From Hofstenia miamia (taxonomy: Eukaryota > Xenacoelomorpha > Acoela): a stretch of 64,000 nt of DNA. The notes under the pieces are model-generated. The model made no database searches. It was not told the origin of the DNA and saw only the letters and a program-made list of their open reading frames with translations. A program made the position numbers and the translations under genes. Below, piece by piece: positions 38,201 through 51,700 of the stretch (position 1 is its first letter; every line of letters begins with the position of its first letter). The stretch covers positions 746,396-810,395 of the forward strand of contig SCFE01000078.1 of the NCBI GenBank assembly GCA_004352715.1, in the 5' to 3' direction.

Positions 38201-41200
38201 AAATCGGTCCCTTGACATCTTCTCTTTCTATTTATTCTTAAATATACGCTGCCATTTAAATTCAATATAATTTTTGGTACCGTTATAAGTGAAGATAATG
38301 ATGCATTTCATGTAGTGAGAATAGTACGTTGAAACTCGTGCTTGTTTTGACTTCTCATTTTGAATTTATCTTCCTACTTATCGTTCACTGACAGTTTTTG
38401 AAAGCATTAATACTACTATTATTAAACGTAAATTGCTCAAGCTAGAAACAATTAAAAATGTTTAGCTTGTAAAACATTCCATTGTTTAGTGTATTAGCTA
38501 GTTGTGATCACCATTCTTATGCAATGTTGTGCACTTAGCTAGATTCTCAGTTTTTCACAATACATATGTTGATATGTATGATTATGCAACCCAAAACTCG
38601 GTTGTGATTTTCTGTTCGAATTAGGATTTTCAGGACTGTACTAATACCTCAAAGGCAATACTTGCAATCAGGGTTGGCAAAAAAGTATATTCTTTGCAAA
38701 AACACATTTTAAGAGTTTAAAACTATGTTTTTTGCTCTTAGACAAGCCCACCTCAAGGTACTGAAATTTTACTGAAAATGCATATAGTAGCAGTCATTGA
38801 ATTATGATAAGTTTATCAACATATATTTTTCGTTGCATACACGTAAAAAAAACGCAAGTTTTACGGTTTTGAAGTAGAAATTGGTTATGAAATTGTGAAC
38901 TTACGAAATCCAAAAATTGTTTTCCAAACGTTCCGTAAAGTTTTATATAAATTTGAAAAAAACAATTAAAGCAACAATGCAATAAACAGTTGTTTTAAGC
39001 AGTGTTTAAAACATGTTTTCAACAGGTCGTGTTGCAATAAATGCTAATATCAAGACTTAGTAATGAAAAATTGTTAATTCTATTATCACTATCTTGTTTT
39101 GAAATTTGAGATTAAGTGCTAAATGAATAATATTTAGCCATTGAAGTCTTATCCTGGAATACTGCATTACCGGATATCGGGTATTACCAGAAAATGTTTA
39201 CTCTGCTGTAATTAAGCAGTTTGGTAATAATCAGGAAGGGAAAGGTAAAGCTGCCTTATTGATCTTCCAATGTTTCATCATTTGAACATCACTTCAATCT
39301 GTTTTTATAATCAACATGCTTGCATTAGAAGCAATATTCAATTATTAACAGATTTAGTTTTTTAGTAAATGGTACATCTTATACCATATACATTGTAATG
39401 CATATGTTAACAACCGATTTGAAAAGTTTTAATGTTTTTTGAATGTATTTTAAACGTTCATAGCTCAAGAACTAATAAAGATATCCAAATCTGAAAAAAA
39501 CCCATCGGAATAGAGAAATTTATTTAAATCGCATCCATCCGCCTTTGGTCGAGGGGTCTCGCTACCTCCAACTTTGCGCACGGCATGCTTCAATGGGTTT
39601 GGGAGATCTATCTTTATTTTGAGAAACATTTATAGTTCCTTGATTATTCCATGGGGTTAAGCCTTATAGTTACCTGAATATTAGAAATTGAGACCATTTA
39701 AATATTTCTTGAAAAATCCGAATTTTCAAAGAAAAATAGTTAATATTTGTAATTACTTCAATCACAGCAATACGCTTTAGTAATATTTTTCAACATTACA
39801 TTCAAGCACAGTCACTAATAGAAGTGTGCTCGATTTCCAAATTTCCTAATCGGCTTGGAAATTTTTTTTTAAAATGTGAGAAAACCAGACTGTTTATGGT
39901 TAAGCAAGAATTAGAGCTATTTCTCATTATTTAATCCAGTTGGTGCTCCAGATCAGTCTGAAAATTTACTGAGATCTTCCTTAAGGAGGGAGTTTACTTG
40001 GATTTTCTGATTTTCATATATAATCGATTTTCTCGAGAACGATTAATCAGAGTGCAAATCCAAACACATCACCACGTGCGTATTTAGAAGCGCTTTATGA
40101 TGACAACCAGCATTGCTATATTCAAGTAAGAAAAATGTTTACAGATTTTTTCAAGTACCTTTCTTCATTAACTTATGACATCGTCACTCCCTTCAATAAT
40201 ATTTTTTGTGAGTTATGAGATGATTACTCAGAGCGCTATATGGGGGTTTTTTGTAGAAGAATATAGCGAGGTGTTTTAGCTCTATTTTACACTGCGGTAA
40301 TAACTGTGGTATAGCATTGAAGCTGTGAGTTCCAGCTTCTTTTTCCACTTTATTTTATCAAAATCTGATCACGAGTTAGGAGTTATAAAATCTTTGTGTG
40401 AAAGTATGTAAAAATCGAAAGTTGAGAAAAATCAATTTTAAAAATTTATTCACATTCCGACAAGTAGAAAACTAAAATGCACTACTACTATAAGAGGTCA
40501 AGTAAATTTAAAACGAGAAATGAGTAATTTCAATTTTTCCCATATTGGACCAATTTTTTCGATCCCATGTGAAAATTCGAATAAGTGTAAAAATTATTAT
40601 TTTGCTATAAATTGTACATTTTCTGAATCCTCAGATTCGGTTCTATCAACGTCATCCATTTTTTTAAACATTGATAATTTGAGCGAAAAACCATTTTTTA
40701 TGTAACCCCCCCCTAATCTAAGATCTATGTACTTTTGAGAATTATTTTCAACAAACTAACAGCCAAACAAACAAAAACAATTCACGTTGAACATTATAAG
40801 CAAGTGTTTTTGATACCCGGACTTGTTTATAAAAATTGTTTGAAGTGTAAAAATGAAATCACTACCTTTTTTAATTCCTAATGGGAATAATGTATTTCTT
40901 TAATCATGAACAATATTTAATTAAAACCTTTATTGTTTTTCGCATCATTGTCACGTATTAAGAAAGATGCGCAAATGCAATTCATAAATATTAAGATGCG
41001 CTTGTATACATTTACTTTCAACTGGGAGTGTAAATTAATTTCCACTTAATGTTGGAATCTGATCCATGGAGTTACCTAGTTCTAAAGGAATTTTGCTTGA
41101 GGAGGGCCCTCGTTGACGCGGAGTCTGTTTCTTGCGCAATTCGCATTTCCCTGGGGATTTACTCTAACTAGATGGCTGCATTTACCTTTTACGCATTTTT

Positions 41201-44200
41201 CTTGAGTTACCGCTGATAGATTTCTTATTTATTGCATTTGTCAAAATAATTTGACTGCTTAGCACATGGCGCCAAATAATTCTATAAAATGTTATATTTT
41301 AGAACCGAATTTCGACCACATGTCATGAATTGAATTGTAATTATTTCTTTTACAAAGAGTTGCAGGCTCAATAAATTCATTCCTTATTTCTTTCTCTAAA
41401 GCGTTTTTAGACTTTAATACATTTTTCACCTAGACCAGTTTTCTCCAACGTTTTTTTATCCCTAACCCCTCAAGAGACACAATTTGATTTACGACCCCCT
41501 TCTAGAGATTATTTGATAATATAGTATAGTTACAAAATGTATTACATATAAATAAGTTTTACTAGGACAGAAAAATGATTGATAAACTCACTTTTTATTC
41601 AGAAATTTAATGAGATGGTATTCTTCTCAAATTACAATTGAAAGTGTCACGTGCGTGAAAGGAATAAATAATTTTCCTCACCGCCTCTTTAAGGCGCAGT
41701 ACGGACCACTTTGAAAACTGATTTGTAAGTTTCACAATGCCTCCCATCAATATCTCTCGTGACCTTAGGTGACACTGTGATAAACAAATTTTCTAATTTT
41801 GTTGCATAGTAAGTATTTCTTGAGTTATGACTGATCCTGTTTTTTATGAATTCTAAAAGCATTTGTGTTTTTATTCAATACACCTGTTTTGGCACACCAT
41901 ACGTTATGTTTAACTTTTCTTGTACAATATTTCCAAGGAGAAAGGAGGCTATCATTTACCCTTAAACCAAATTTTCATTTCATATATTGATCAAGTATTA
42001 CATCGTTGATCAGGCCGGAATTAGATATTTTTCTGTACAAATGCATGTTCTGAAAAACTATTGCATGAATTCAGCTAATTTGGAATTATGATTACAAAAT
42101 CAAATTTCAGTAAAAATATAGAAATTAAATGGTAAGATTTATATTATAAAATGTTAGTAAATGTTATATAATTTTTTAATATTTAAGTGAAGAGAAACCA
42201 CATTTCGTTTTGGTTAAATTCCTTATGAACTTTTGTTTAACTTCTAATTAGTTTGTTAACCAATTAGTGCATAAGTTTTTTGTTATTGCGATCTAGTATG
42301 CTAGAATTTAGAAGTACAACACTCATAACTGTGTTTACAAAATCTTTGACAGCTAGAGAATTGGTAAACCAAACAGGATGTGTTTTATCTTAATAAATAA
42401 ATATGCATGTACTAAAAATGTAAACAGCCACTAGAAACCGGCGTTTTGTTTTTAAAAGAATTCTTTCTCTATGTCAACCTAGCATTCCTAACCGATATTG
42501 TCAGTTCAGGGAATTATGGTTGAATATATTTGTTGTCCGTCTGCACTGGATAATCTGTGTTAGACAGTTATTACGATCAGATAATTTGTTACGGGAATCG
42601 TTCATCCCATAAAATACAAATTTAAAAGTCACTATTCCATAAATGGCACTTGCGGCGTCAGTGGCTAGAATCACAATCACATTTGCCCAACTGCTAGTTT
42701 TCTCTTTAAAGTACAATTCTTTTTCAATTTGTATGTATTCACGCCCATGACATATAAATTCTTAAATTTTGTAAAAAAATATCAGTATTTATAAGTGGAC
42801 ATGATGGCCAGGGGCATACGCAGGATTTACTGACCAGTGGCACCTTAGTCATGATCAAGTGAGTCACACAAATGCGGGGGAAGGCCCGCGAAAATTTTTG
42901 AAAATATTGAAAAAATAGGCCCTCAAAATGCAATTCACAACCTTAGTTTTTAACGGTTTTTTAATATTTCCCGAATTTTTTTTATTTAACCAATCAAAGT
43001 CAATTTTGAAAACCTGATGGGGGTATTCTACCATGTCCCCCTTGCATATGCCCCTGATGATGGCGTCCTCGTAATTTTGGTTTTTCTTTTATTTTTCTTT
43101 TAAAATTATCGATGTTCAGATTATCGATATTTACCATTACCAGCAGCTTTTTGTGAAAAATGCAATGATTTTGTTCTCATTTATTGATTTTTATTAGTCG
43201 ATTTTTGGTCAGAAAAATCCGTTCTAATATTGCTCACATTTCAGATTTCTTGATAGATGGCAGATTATCTGAGATAAGTTTACTAAATCGCCATGATATT
43301 TTGATTGACCGCAGTACGGAAAAACATTTGTATACAAGAGATTAGAATTGGAGTTGAAGTATTTCAACGTCACTATTCGAAGTTTTCCTATTAAACGATT
43401 AGTTTAAGCAGGCATATCACTTGTGTTTTAGTGTTTTAAATCATTCAGATTATCGATTTTTTCAGTTGGCGAATTATCAGTTGGAAGCAATTAAATCTAT
43501 TTTCTAAAAATATCGGTGGCACTCTTCACGTTATCGATTTTTATCAGCAGATAAATTAACAGATAACAAAAATCGATTCTTTAACCAGAGTCTACTTTAT
43601 GATAGACATTTTCTGAACATTTAAATATAAGTTAAAGGCAAGCTGTGAATTTTGGGGTCATTTAACAATACAATACTTAGAATCCATGATAATGGTGGCT
43701 CTCCATGTTGTTTCTCATATTTAATTTGATTAGGAAAATAACACAAATATACCTAATTTCCCATTTTCACCAATTTAATATAGTAGAACTTAATACATAA
43801 AATCCAGTTAATCGCTTAGAATAAAGGATTCTAATTGTGCTTTGTTTTAGTATTGCATAGATTTTAAATTCCATATGTCTTAATTAATGTAATCAGTGTT
43901 GAATGATTTTAACATAATCGATTTAACAGATTATGAATTTGAGAAAGTGTTGAGATTTCTATCAAAACCCTTTATGCATGGCAAGGCGCTTATTTAGAGG
44001 GGTCCAAACCCCTAATCTGAGAAAATCACATTTATTTATATAACTAAGCGTAGTTCAATCAAAACTGCCATTAAGCACGAGAAAATGAAATCAAACACAA
44101 TAATGTATTTTAATTTCTGAAATTATGTTGCTCTCAACGTCATTCTTATTATAAGTTTTAATGAAAATTTAAAATCTCCAACTAATTTAGTAAGCAAGGG

Positions 44201-47200
44201 TTAGATTTTTTCTTGTACATGACTATCGCATTGTTTTGATTTCCTAAATATAGGAATGAGTCAAATATTGGTGTAACCAATTTAAACCATGAAACCCCCT
44301 CAATAAAAGTCCTAGATACGCCTTTGATATATGCCCATTCTGAAATTGGGAAAAGTAATTGATCATAACAAATATCATTTAACTGAACAATGCTTCAGGC
44401 AGCCGCCTTGGGGAGTTACAAAGTACAAAATTTAAAAATTTATTATCCTCTGACAATTTGTTTAAGATTGACAAACTCATGTTATTTCTACAGGTGTGCA
44501 TACAGCTTCACTTCAGCTAGAAGGTAAATAAACCCCGATTAACGAAATCATTAGCAGTCTATGTCATTAGTTTATTCATTTTCGGGCAAGAACATCATAA
44601 GCAGTGTGTCAGAAGCGTTAAACAAAGATTTTTCAGGTGGTGTCGAGTCATTATAATGAGCATAAAGTTATCGTGGAGTTTTCTTACGAATTGATAACTA
44701 TTAAAATACATTTTATATTTCTTTTATTAACACAATGTTGCAGTTTTTGTTTACAATAAAATATTACCTACGTTACTTGGATCAATTTTTATAGTATGTG
44801 TTTGACCTATGGGGTCACATTACTACAAGTCGGTTTATGTGGCAAACTACCTACACACTACATCATGTGTTATACGGCTTATTCTAAACAAGAGCAATAG
44901 AATTATTTCTTCATGCTTGCATTCCATCATTAGTTGATTTAAATGTTTTAAAAGCAGCATCCGTTGAACAGCACTAGTCAATTTTCAGCACATAACATGT
45001 GTTCATTCTTTTAATTTAGGCAACTATTGCAATATCAACGCAGTCTGCTACAACTTATCACAGAAACAAGAATTTTGTATCTAGTGAAAGTTGATTTGAT
45101 CATGTGAAATGCTCACATTCAGTCTCCTTTGTGCTTGTTCTAACTGGTGAAACGGTGCTTGTTTTTTCATTTCCTCTATTTTGAAATGAATCCGTCATTA
45201 TTTTTTATTCTGCTAATTACTAAGAACAACTCATTTGTTTTCGATTATTTTATTTTGCACAGCAGATGCTAATTGAAAATTTTAGCAAAAGGAAGTGCAA
45301 ATATTACTCTAAATAAATTTCTGTATACCAAACTACAACAGGTTTCTTATTATTTCTATGTTTTTCAAGTTTTAATATTAGTTGACAACAGGAGCGAATC
45401 TAGAAATCTCTGATGGGGAATATTTCAATTTAGTATTTAATTATGCCACAGATCACTCCAAAATCTATTAAAATATCGCAAAAATTTGTGATTAGAATGT
45501 ATTTTATCACTTTAGTTCTTAACCTATTAAATTGTTCATGAGAAACTGTATTCTTAAATATAAATATCAATGTTGAAATTCGGCACTGGGACATTACCCC
45601 ATGCCCCTCAAATACGCCTCTGGTTGGTAATATTGTAAATGGCACAAGAGTACTGAAGACGTATTTCCAAAGTAGTGTTTAATGCGTTTGAGTTATCTGT
45701 TAGTTATTGTTATTAAATGTGCTCCAGTATTTCACATAATCTACTGTTGCGTATAATTCCATAATTAAAATTTGATATGATAGGAAATTGTATGGGNAAC
45801 CTATTAAATTGTTCATGAGAAACTGTATTCTTAAATATAAATATCAATGTTGAAATTCGGCACTGGGACATTACCCCATGCCCCTCAAATACGCCTCTGG
45901 TTGGTAATATTGTAAATGGCACAAGAGTACTGAAGACGTATTTCCAAAGTAGTGTTTAATGCGTTTGAGTTATCTGTTAGTTATTGTTATTAAATGTGCT
46001 CCAGTATTTCACAATCTACTGTTGCGTATAATTCCATAATTAAAATTGGATATGATTGGAAATTGTATCGGGTTTTTGACACGTGTAATTTTTACATTTT
46101 CTTACATATATGTATAATTTTACAGATTATTAAATGATGATATAATTTGTTCTAATTATTTTCCCGTTTAATTTAATCATGCATGTAATTAGTTTATCCT
46201 AATAAATTTGCTTTTAGTTGATGATGCAACCACAACGCGTCCAGTGCCTCACGGTAAAGAGACGAGACAACCACGCCCACATTCACTAGCCAGTGAGTCA
46301 CTTTTTACAAGCCAATTATTCGTGATATTCAACTCTTAAAATTTAACCAATTTTGATGTGATTTAGTCTAGTATCACATTTTTGTATATGCAAATATTCT
46401 TGTTTTCATGACAATTACATTTTTCAGATTCCGTGCTGCTAGCCAAATATTTTGCTAAGTCCATAGGAAAATTGGTCCTCCATTTGTGATAGTAAATGCA
46501 TTCTCATCCTTAAAAAAATAGTCCATTGATTGGAGATGTCAAACATCATCGAACTATGTGTCTCCCAAACAACAACCTCTCTGGAAATTCTATAATAGAT
46601 TTCTAATTTAGCCTACGTATATCTAGAACATTTTTCTTCTCTGCCAATTAAATTGTTTTTTTCTTACAATTATTTGACCCGTTTTGAGCTCATAAAATCT
46701 TAAATCTTTGGCCCGCCCTTTCCAAAATTGTAACCTATTATGTAGTGGTTTAGAGAATTTTCTATTTGCTAGACAGATTATTCATGAACAAGGTAGTTTA
46801 TAGCATTAAAAGTAAATGCTGAACATGAAAATTTATGCATAAAATCGTGTTTTGTTAATGTACTGTATGTTAAATTAGTGTTATTTAACTTTTGAAGTTG
46901 GATTTGAAACCATATAATGTAACGTATATGAAATACTATTGTACGTTAGTTGACTGATTTTAGTACAACTTTTTGAAAAAAGAATTAGTGGAAAATTATA
47001 TGTAAACTGCTAACGTTTTTATAGCTTTTTGATGCCTTGTTTTTAGTTGAGGTAGCGTTGTATTTTCTGAAAAATTGCTCATTTCCCAAAAAGGCAGTCA
47101 AAACAAATTTCTAGTATTTTTAATCTTAAATTTCCTAAATATTTTATGTTTCCCTTAAGAAACTTTACAAGATAATCACTGTCAAATTAATAAAGCTTCT

Positions 47201-48691
47201 GCCTTGGATAGTCTATTTATGGAAAACAAATGAGTTGAAGCTAGTTGTTGCTCACATGGTCTTTAGACTCCCGAGCATTAGTAAGGGTGAGAATTTTTTT
47301 AAAAAAAATTGGAATTGTTAATGGAAGATCTTGAATCTTTTCACGTATTCCAGCAGCAGCAATACACTTTTCAACAAATTTGCAGCAGTATGCTTGAGCA
47401 CGTTCACCAAGTCTAAAAATTTGGAAAAACAGTTTGTCCTTTATAAATGACATAGGCAGTTTAAGGTTATTGTATCAAAATTTGTATTGTAACATGATTT
47501 GTGTAAATTTGTATGTTTATATATCGGAAGCTCTTGGAGTGTTTTTAGAAATGGTGAACATACTCAACGTTTTACACTAAATTTAATTGTTTCCTATTTA
47601 TTTTTAAATCCACTTATTTTGATACTAGACAGAATGTGATGGTAATCAAACGTCTCAGGAAAAGTTTACCACGAATTCGTAATAAAAATAATTGAGTTTG
47701 GCGCAAAAAATGGAAAATTATTATTAATTCTGTAAAAAATGTGAAGTAGTCGGGTCTGAATCCCCTTTGAAGAAAGTCTACTCTTAGCACAAAACTTTGC
47801 TTTATTAATATGTAATATATCTTTTTAAATAGGCTATTGTTTTCGTCTAGCGTTTTAGATTTGGAAGTATTGAAAGTAAAGTTTGTGCTCATTTACGCTA
47901 AAATTAATGTGCAATTGTCTCTGAGTTATGAAGTGAAGCCATTTCTGCATGTTTTTGTTGTCACATTTAAATGTTTTTAGATCGTAAACGACTGCCAGGT
48001 GACAACCTGTTTTGCTTTACTAAATTTGCATGTTTGTCTCTTTTGCAGATGCTTTTTTAATAAAGTACATTGACCCTGATTGAGGTTTAAACAATAGGGA
48101 CTTGCAGATACCGACTTGCATAGGCCTCCCTCCCTAATCAATAGGGACTTGCAGATACCGACTTGCATAGGCCTCCCTCCCTAATCAAGCCATTTTTAAA
48201 CTTTTGCTTATAAAAGTTCGCTTATATCATAGTTAGATAGGTCTTGGTCTAAGGAAAATTTTGATGTATCCGGATAAGGCCTAATCTTGAAATATTTTGG
48301 CCCACCTTAAGATGTTTAGTAGTTAAGGAAAAATCTACTTAAGGAAATAATGTGTTTAGCTTGATCTTTCTTAAATCTTTTGAACTTTGACTGTTTTGTG
48401 AGGTAGTGAAACGTGGTTGTTCATATTTACCCTTTAAAAGTGTTTGGAAACGACTAGATATAATATCAAGTGTATTATATAGATAACCATTCTTTATTCA
48501 TGGCGTTAAAGAACGTTTTCGTAGTCTGTGCACATAAAATGAGCTTTTTAGTGTAAACTATTAATACATTTTGCTTGTTGTTTGGCATTAATATCTTGGC
48601 TTTTCGCAAATCCAACTAATGCTTTAACACACACAATGACAAGGTTAATGTTCACCTTTACATTGCTAGTATTATATTCCTCATTAGAATT

Positions 48692-48745
<54 letters not shown>

Positions 48746-51700
48746 ATGAAAGTATGGTATATAATTGATGTTAGATACTAAATGCAGATATCTTATTTCA
48801 AGAAGTTAAAGAACGTTACATGCAATTCTATTAATAAATGGCTTTGTATTTACAAATGTACTTATATAAAAAGCACATTTGACGTTGGTTGAGAAGTAAA
48901 TAAAATGATTTTCAAGCTGTGCTTATAAACTATATCGAATCGGCTGGTGTAAACTTCTTTCAGTTCGACAGCAATTTTGCATTCGTAGCAAAAATAATTT
49001 CCCATTAACTTACAGCCAGACAATGCGGAGTAAAGTCACGCGTTTTTCAACTCAAATAGCTTCTTCCATCATTCGTCCTTGCAATGAAATCGCAAATTAA
49101 TTCTGTCACTTATCATAAATCGTGCCTCAAATTTTTTATGAGCTTTATTAATAAACCATAGCAAGCAAATTTTACTTTTCCTTCCAATATATATTTAATA
49201 GTCCATTTTTCTCTTTTCTCTTATTTCTAGTAGAACTGAGTACGATTCAACATCACTCTGCAAAACAACGTAATAATCAACCACATTCCAATAATTCTGC
49301 ATTAAGCACGTCTTTAGATGTACACTCGCATTTTTAGTATTTTTCAGAACAACAGGATTCTGAATCAGTACAATAGGGCAAAAATACGTTGTCTTGCTTT
49401 ATAACGTTATATTTGTAACAGTCGGTAGAACCTTCAAGATATACAGGGTGTCCGAAAAATCACGTTCAGTAAAATTACAAAACTTTACAAATGTTACTGG
49501 AAATGTACGCATTCTAGTCCTAGACCCACTTTCAAGTGGTTTTGTATATTCACGAGGACAATTTTTCAGACAAGATAAACTTAACCTTGCACTTTTGCTT
49601 TTATCGATTCTTTAAAAAAATGCTTTAAACACAAATTTTCAGTGCACAATAACTTTTCGGACACCTCGTATATGATGAGGAGACTAAAAATATGTAAGGA
49701 ATGATTTTCAGTGTTCTTCATAATAGAAGGGTAAAATTTTAAAATTATTTGTGAGCCTACTATATTTTGCTTTACCCTTACCAGTTTTTGATGTAAACCT
49801 ACATGTATAGTGTACGTGCAACTTATAAAGTTTTTACGTATTAGCAGCCCAAGCACAAAATATTGAGAATGAGATGTTATTTGAATTTCTCAAAGAAACA
49901 TATTTATGTTAAAGTTAAGAATACTGAAAAATTTGATCCCAAGAAAAATCTCCAAAACATTTGATGGTGCTCTTAGAATTTTTGAAAACATCAAAGATCA
50001 TTCTATTTGTTGCTAACTCTAGATTTGATGATTCATTACTTTAATAAAAGGTTTGATAAATAGGACAGTGAATATTGGGTACTGTATCTAATATTAGGTA
50101 TCTGAAAAGACGGTTTTGGTCATTTGTGATAGAATGCTCCGAAAATATTTTGGATCAATTGACATTTTGCGAAAGATTTCTGATAAGTCAAACTTGCAGC
50201 CTGATTAGTCTGAAGCTACCGGCCAATATTTAACATTTTATGTATTAAAAATTCTATTTTTTGCTTTCATACCTTACTGTTTCCTAAAATAAATTTTAAA
50301 AGAAACATGTCGACTTGCTGTTATTTCTGTATTTAATTTGTATGCAATAAATGGTGGTCATCACAGAATTGTGGTAATCATATTTTTACATGACATAATG
50401 CACTGCATCAAATTTATAAAATACAGCTTATCATTTGAAACACACATCAATTCTGAGTTAATAAGTTAAAAGAAGTTCTAAGCCCACTTACATTATATAT
50501 ATATATATATATATATATAAACAAACTTAAAAACAAATTTGAATACTTAGCAAACTACATAATCACCATGATTGCTCAAAATTAACTTTCAGTGTGCATA
50601 GAATGCATTTAATTTTTTTACGAATAATTTCTTCAGATGTCATTTTGAACTCCTGCAGCGCAGAGATGGGCATCCATTCCGGATTTTGAATTGGTTACCT
50701 CATTTAATAATGCCGTTTGCAATGAAATTGGAATTTCGGTTTTTGAAGTTATAAATCTCAGTCTTTCATTTCAATGTAAATGTAGAATTGAAAAAATTGT
50801 TTTGCTAATTTCTAGGGAGTTCATAGAGTGTTAGCTAACAGTTGCAGTGAAATTTTGATTGAGTATCATTATAAAATGTATCGCAGTGAATGGCTGAGGT
50901 ATCAAACGATAAGTTTAGCGAAATGCTAGAAAAAACCGTTAAGCTGCTTTTCTGTGCTCGTGGAAAAAACATGGGGGGAATTTATTTGTGGCTCCAAATA
51001 TATATATATATATAATATGCATGTATACATATAAATTTCTATTTTCTATAAACTTTATAGAATAATATTGTGAAAGTAAATCGCTTATGTCATCACATGT
51101 TCTTTTTACTCTCATTCGTCAGTTAATAAATTTTTAGCAAAGTTCAAATTGAATTTGAATTGTCCCTCGTTGTGTATGTCGTATACTATTACCTCGATCA
51201 TTAAGGTGGTAAATCTTTGAATTATCCAAAATTGGTAATCTATTATGTACCCATATACAATTCAAAATTTGGAGAGGTTTAATTGTTTAACTTAAAATTG
51301 GATAGAGGTAATTTTTACACATTGGGTGTTTTAAGTTTATTCCATTGATATTGTATTTATAATTCTGTTTTTAGCAACAGAACCAAATCCGTTAGAAATA
51401 AAGTGTTCTGCTCCTTTCAACACAGATTCCACTGGTAAGAAAATAAACATATTAATTACTTTCACTAAAATAGATGTCTTATTTTTTTCATTTTTAAAAC
51501 TTACATTTCTGTTAGCGATTAGTCAGCCACGCGCAAATTTCTAAAACTATTCCATGTCTAGATGATAAAATTTGGTCAATATCCAGAGTATGTGTTATTC
51601 TTCTGAATACTAATCAGTTAAATATGAACATTTTTTTTTGGAAGTGAGTTCAAATTATTTTCATCTCGCCTGAGAACTATTCGTTTTTAGCTTTAGGTGT

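Larger units (their letters stand above)
25912..44493. other. TANC intron 5 (18.6 kb, transposon- and duplication-rich)
   Basis: No exon is recognised in this span. Outside the separate entries (duplications 28753-33737, LINE fragment, hAT-type MITEs, the 39440 repeat) it is anonymous AT-rich DNA. An open stretch at 26622-26981 (119 codons) has no recognisable motif. The true intron may be shorter, because a duplicated block of about 2 kb inside it is probably an assembly error. Confidence 0.6.
46293..49230. other. TANC intron 7
   Basis: 2.9 kb of AT-rich DNA. It contains a perfect 47-bp tandem pair and an (AT)n run listed separately. No exon is seen. Confidence 0.6.

Noticed and set aside
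48694-51015. Regularly spaced (AT)n runs as a possible regulatory array
   Set aside because: They are ordinary dinucleotide microsatellites of differing length with no shared flanks.
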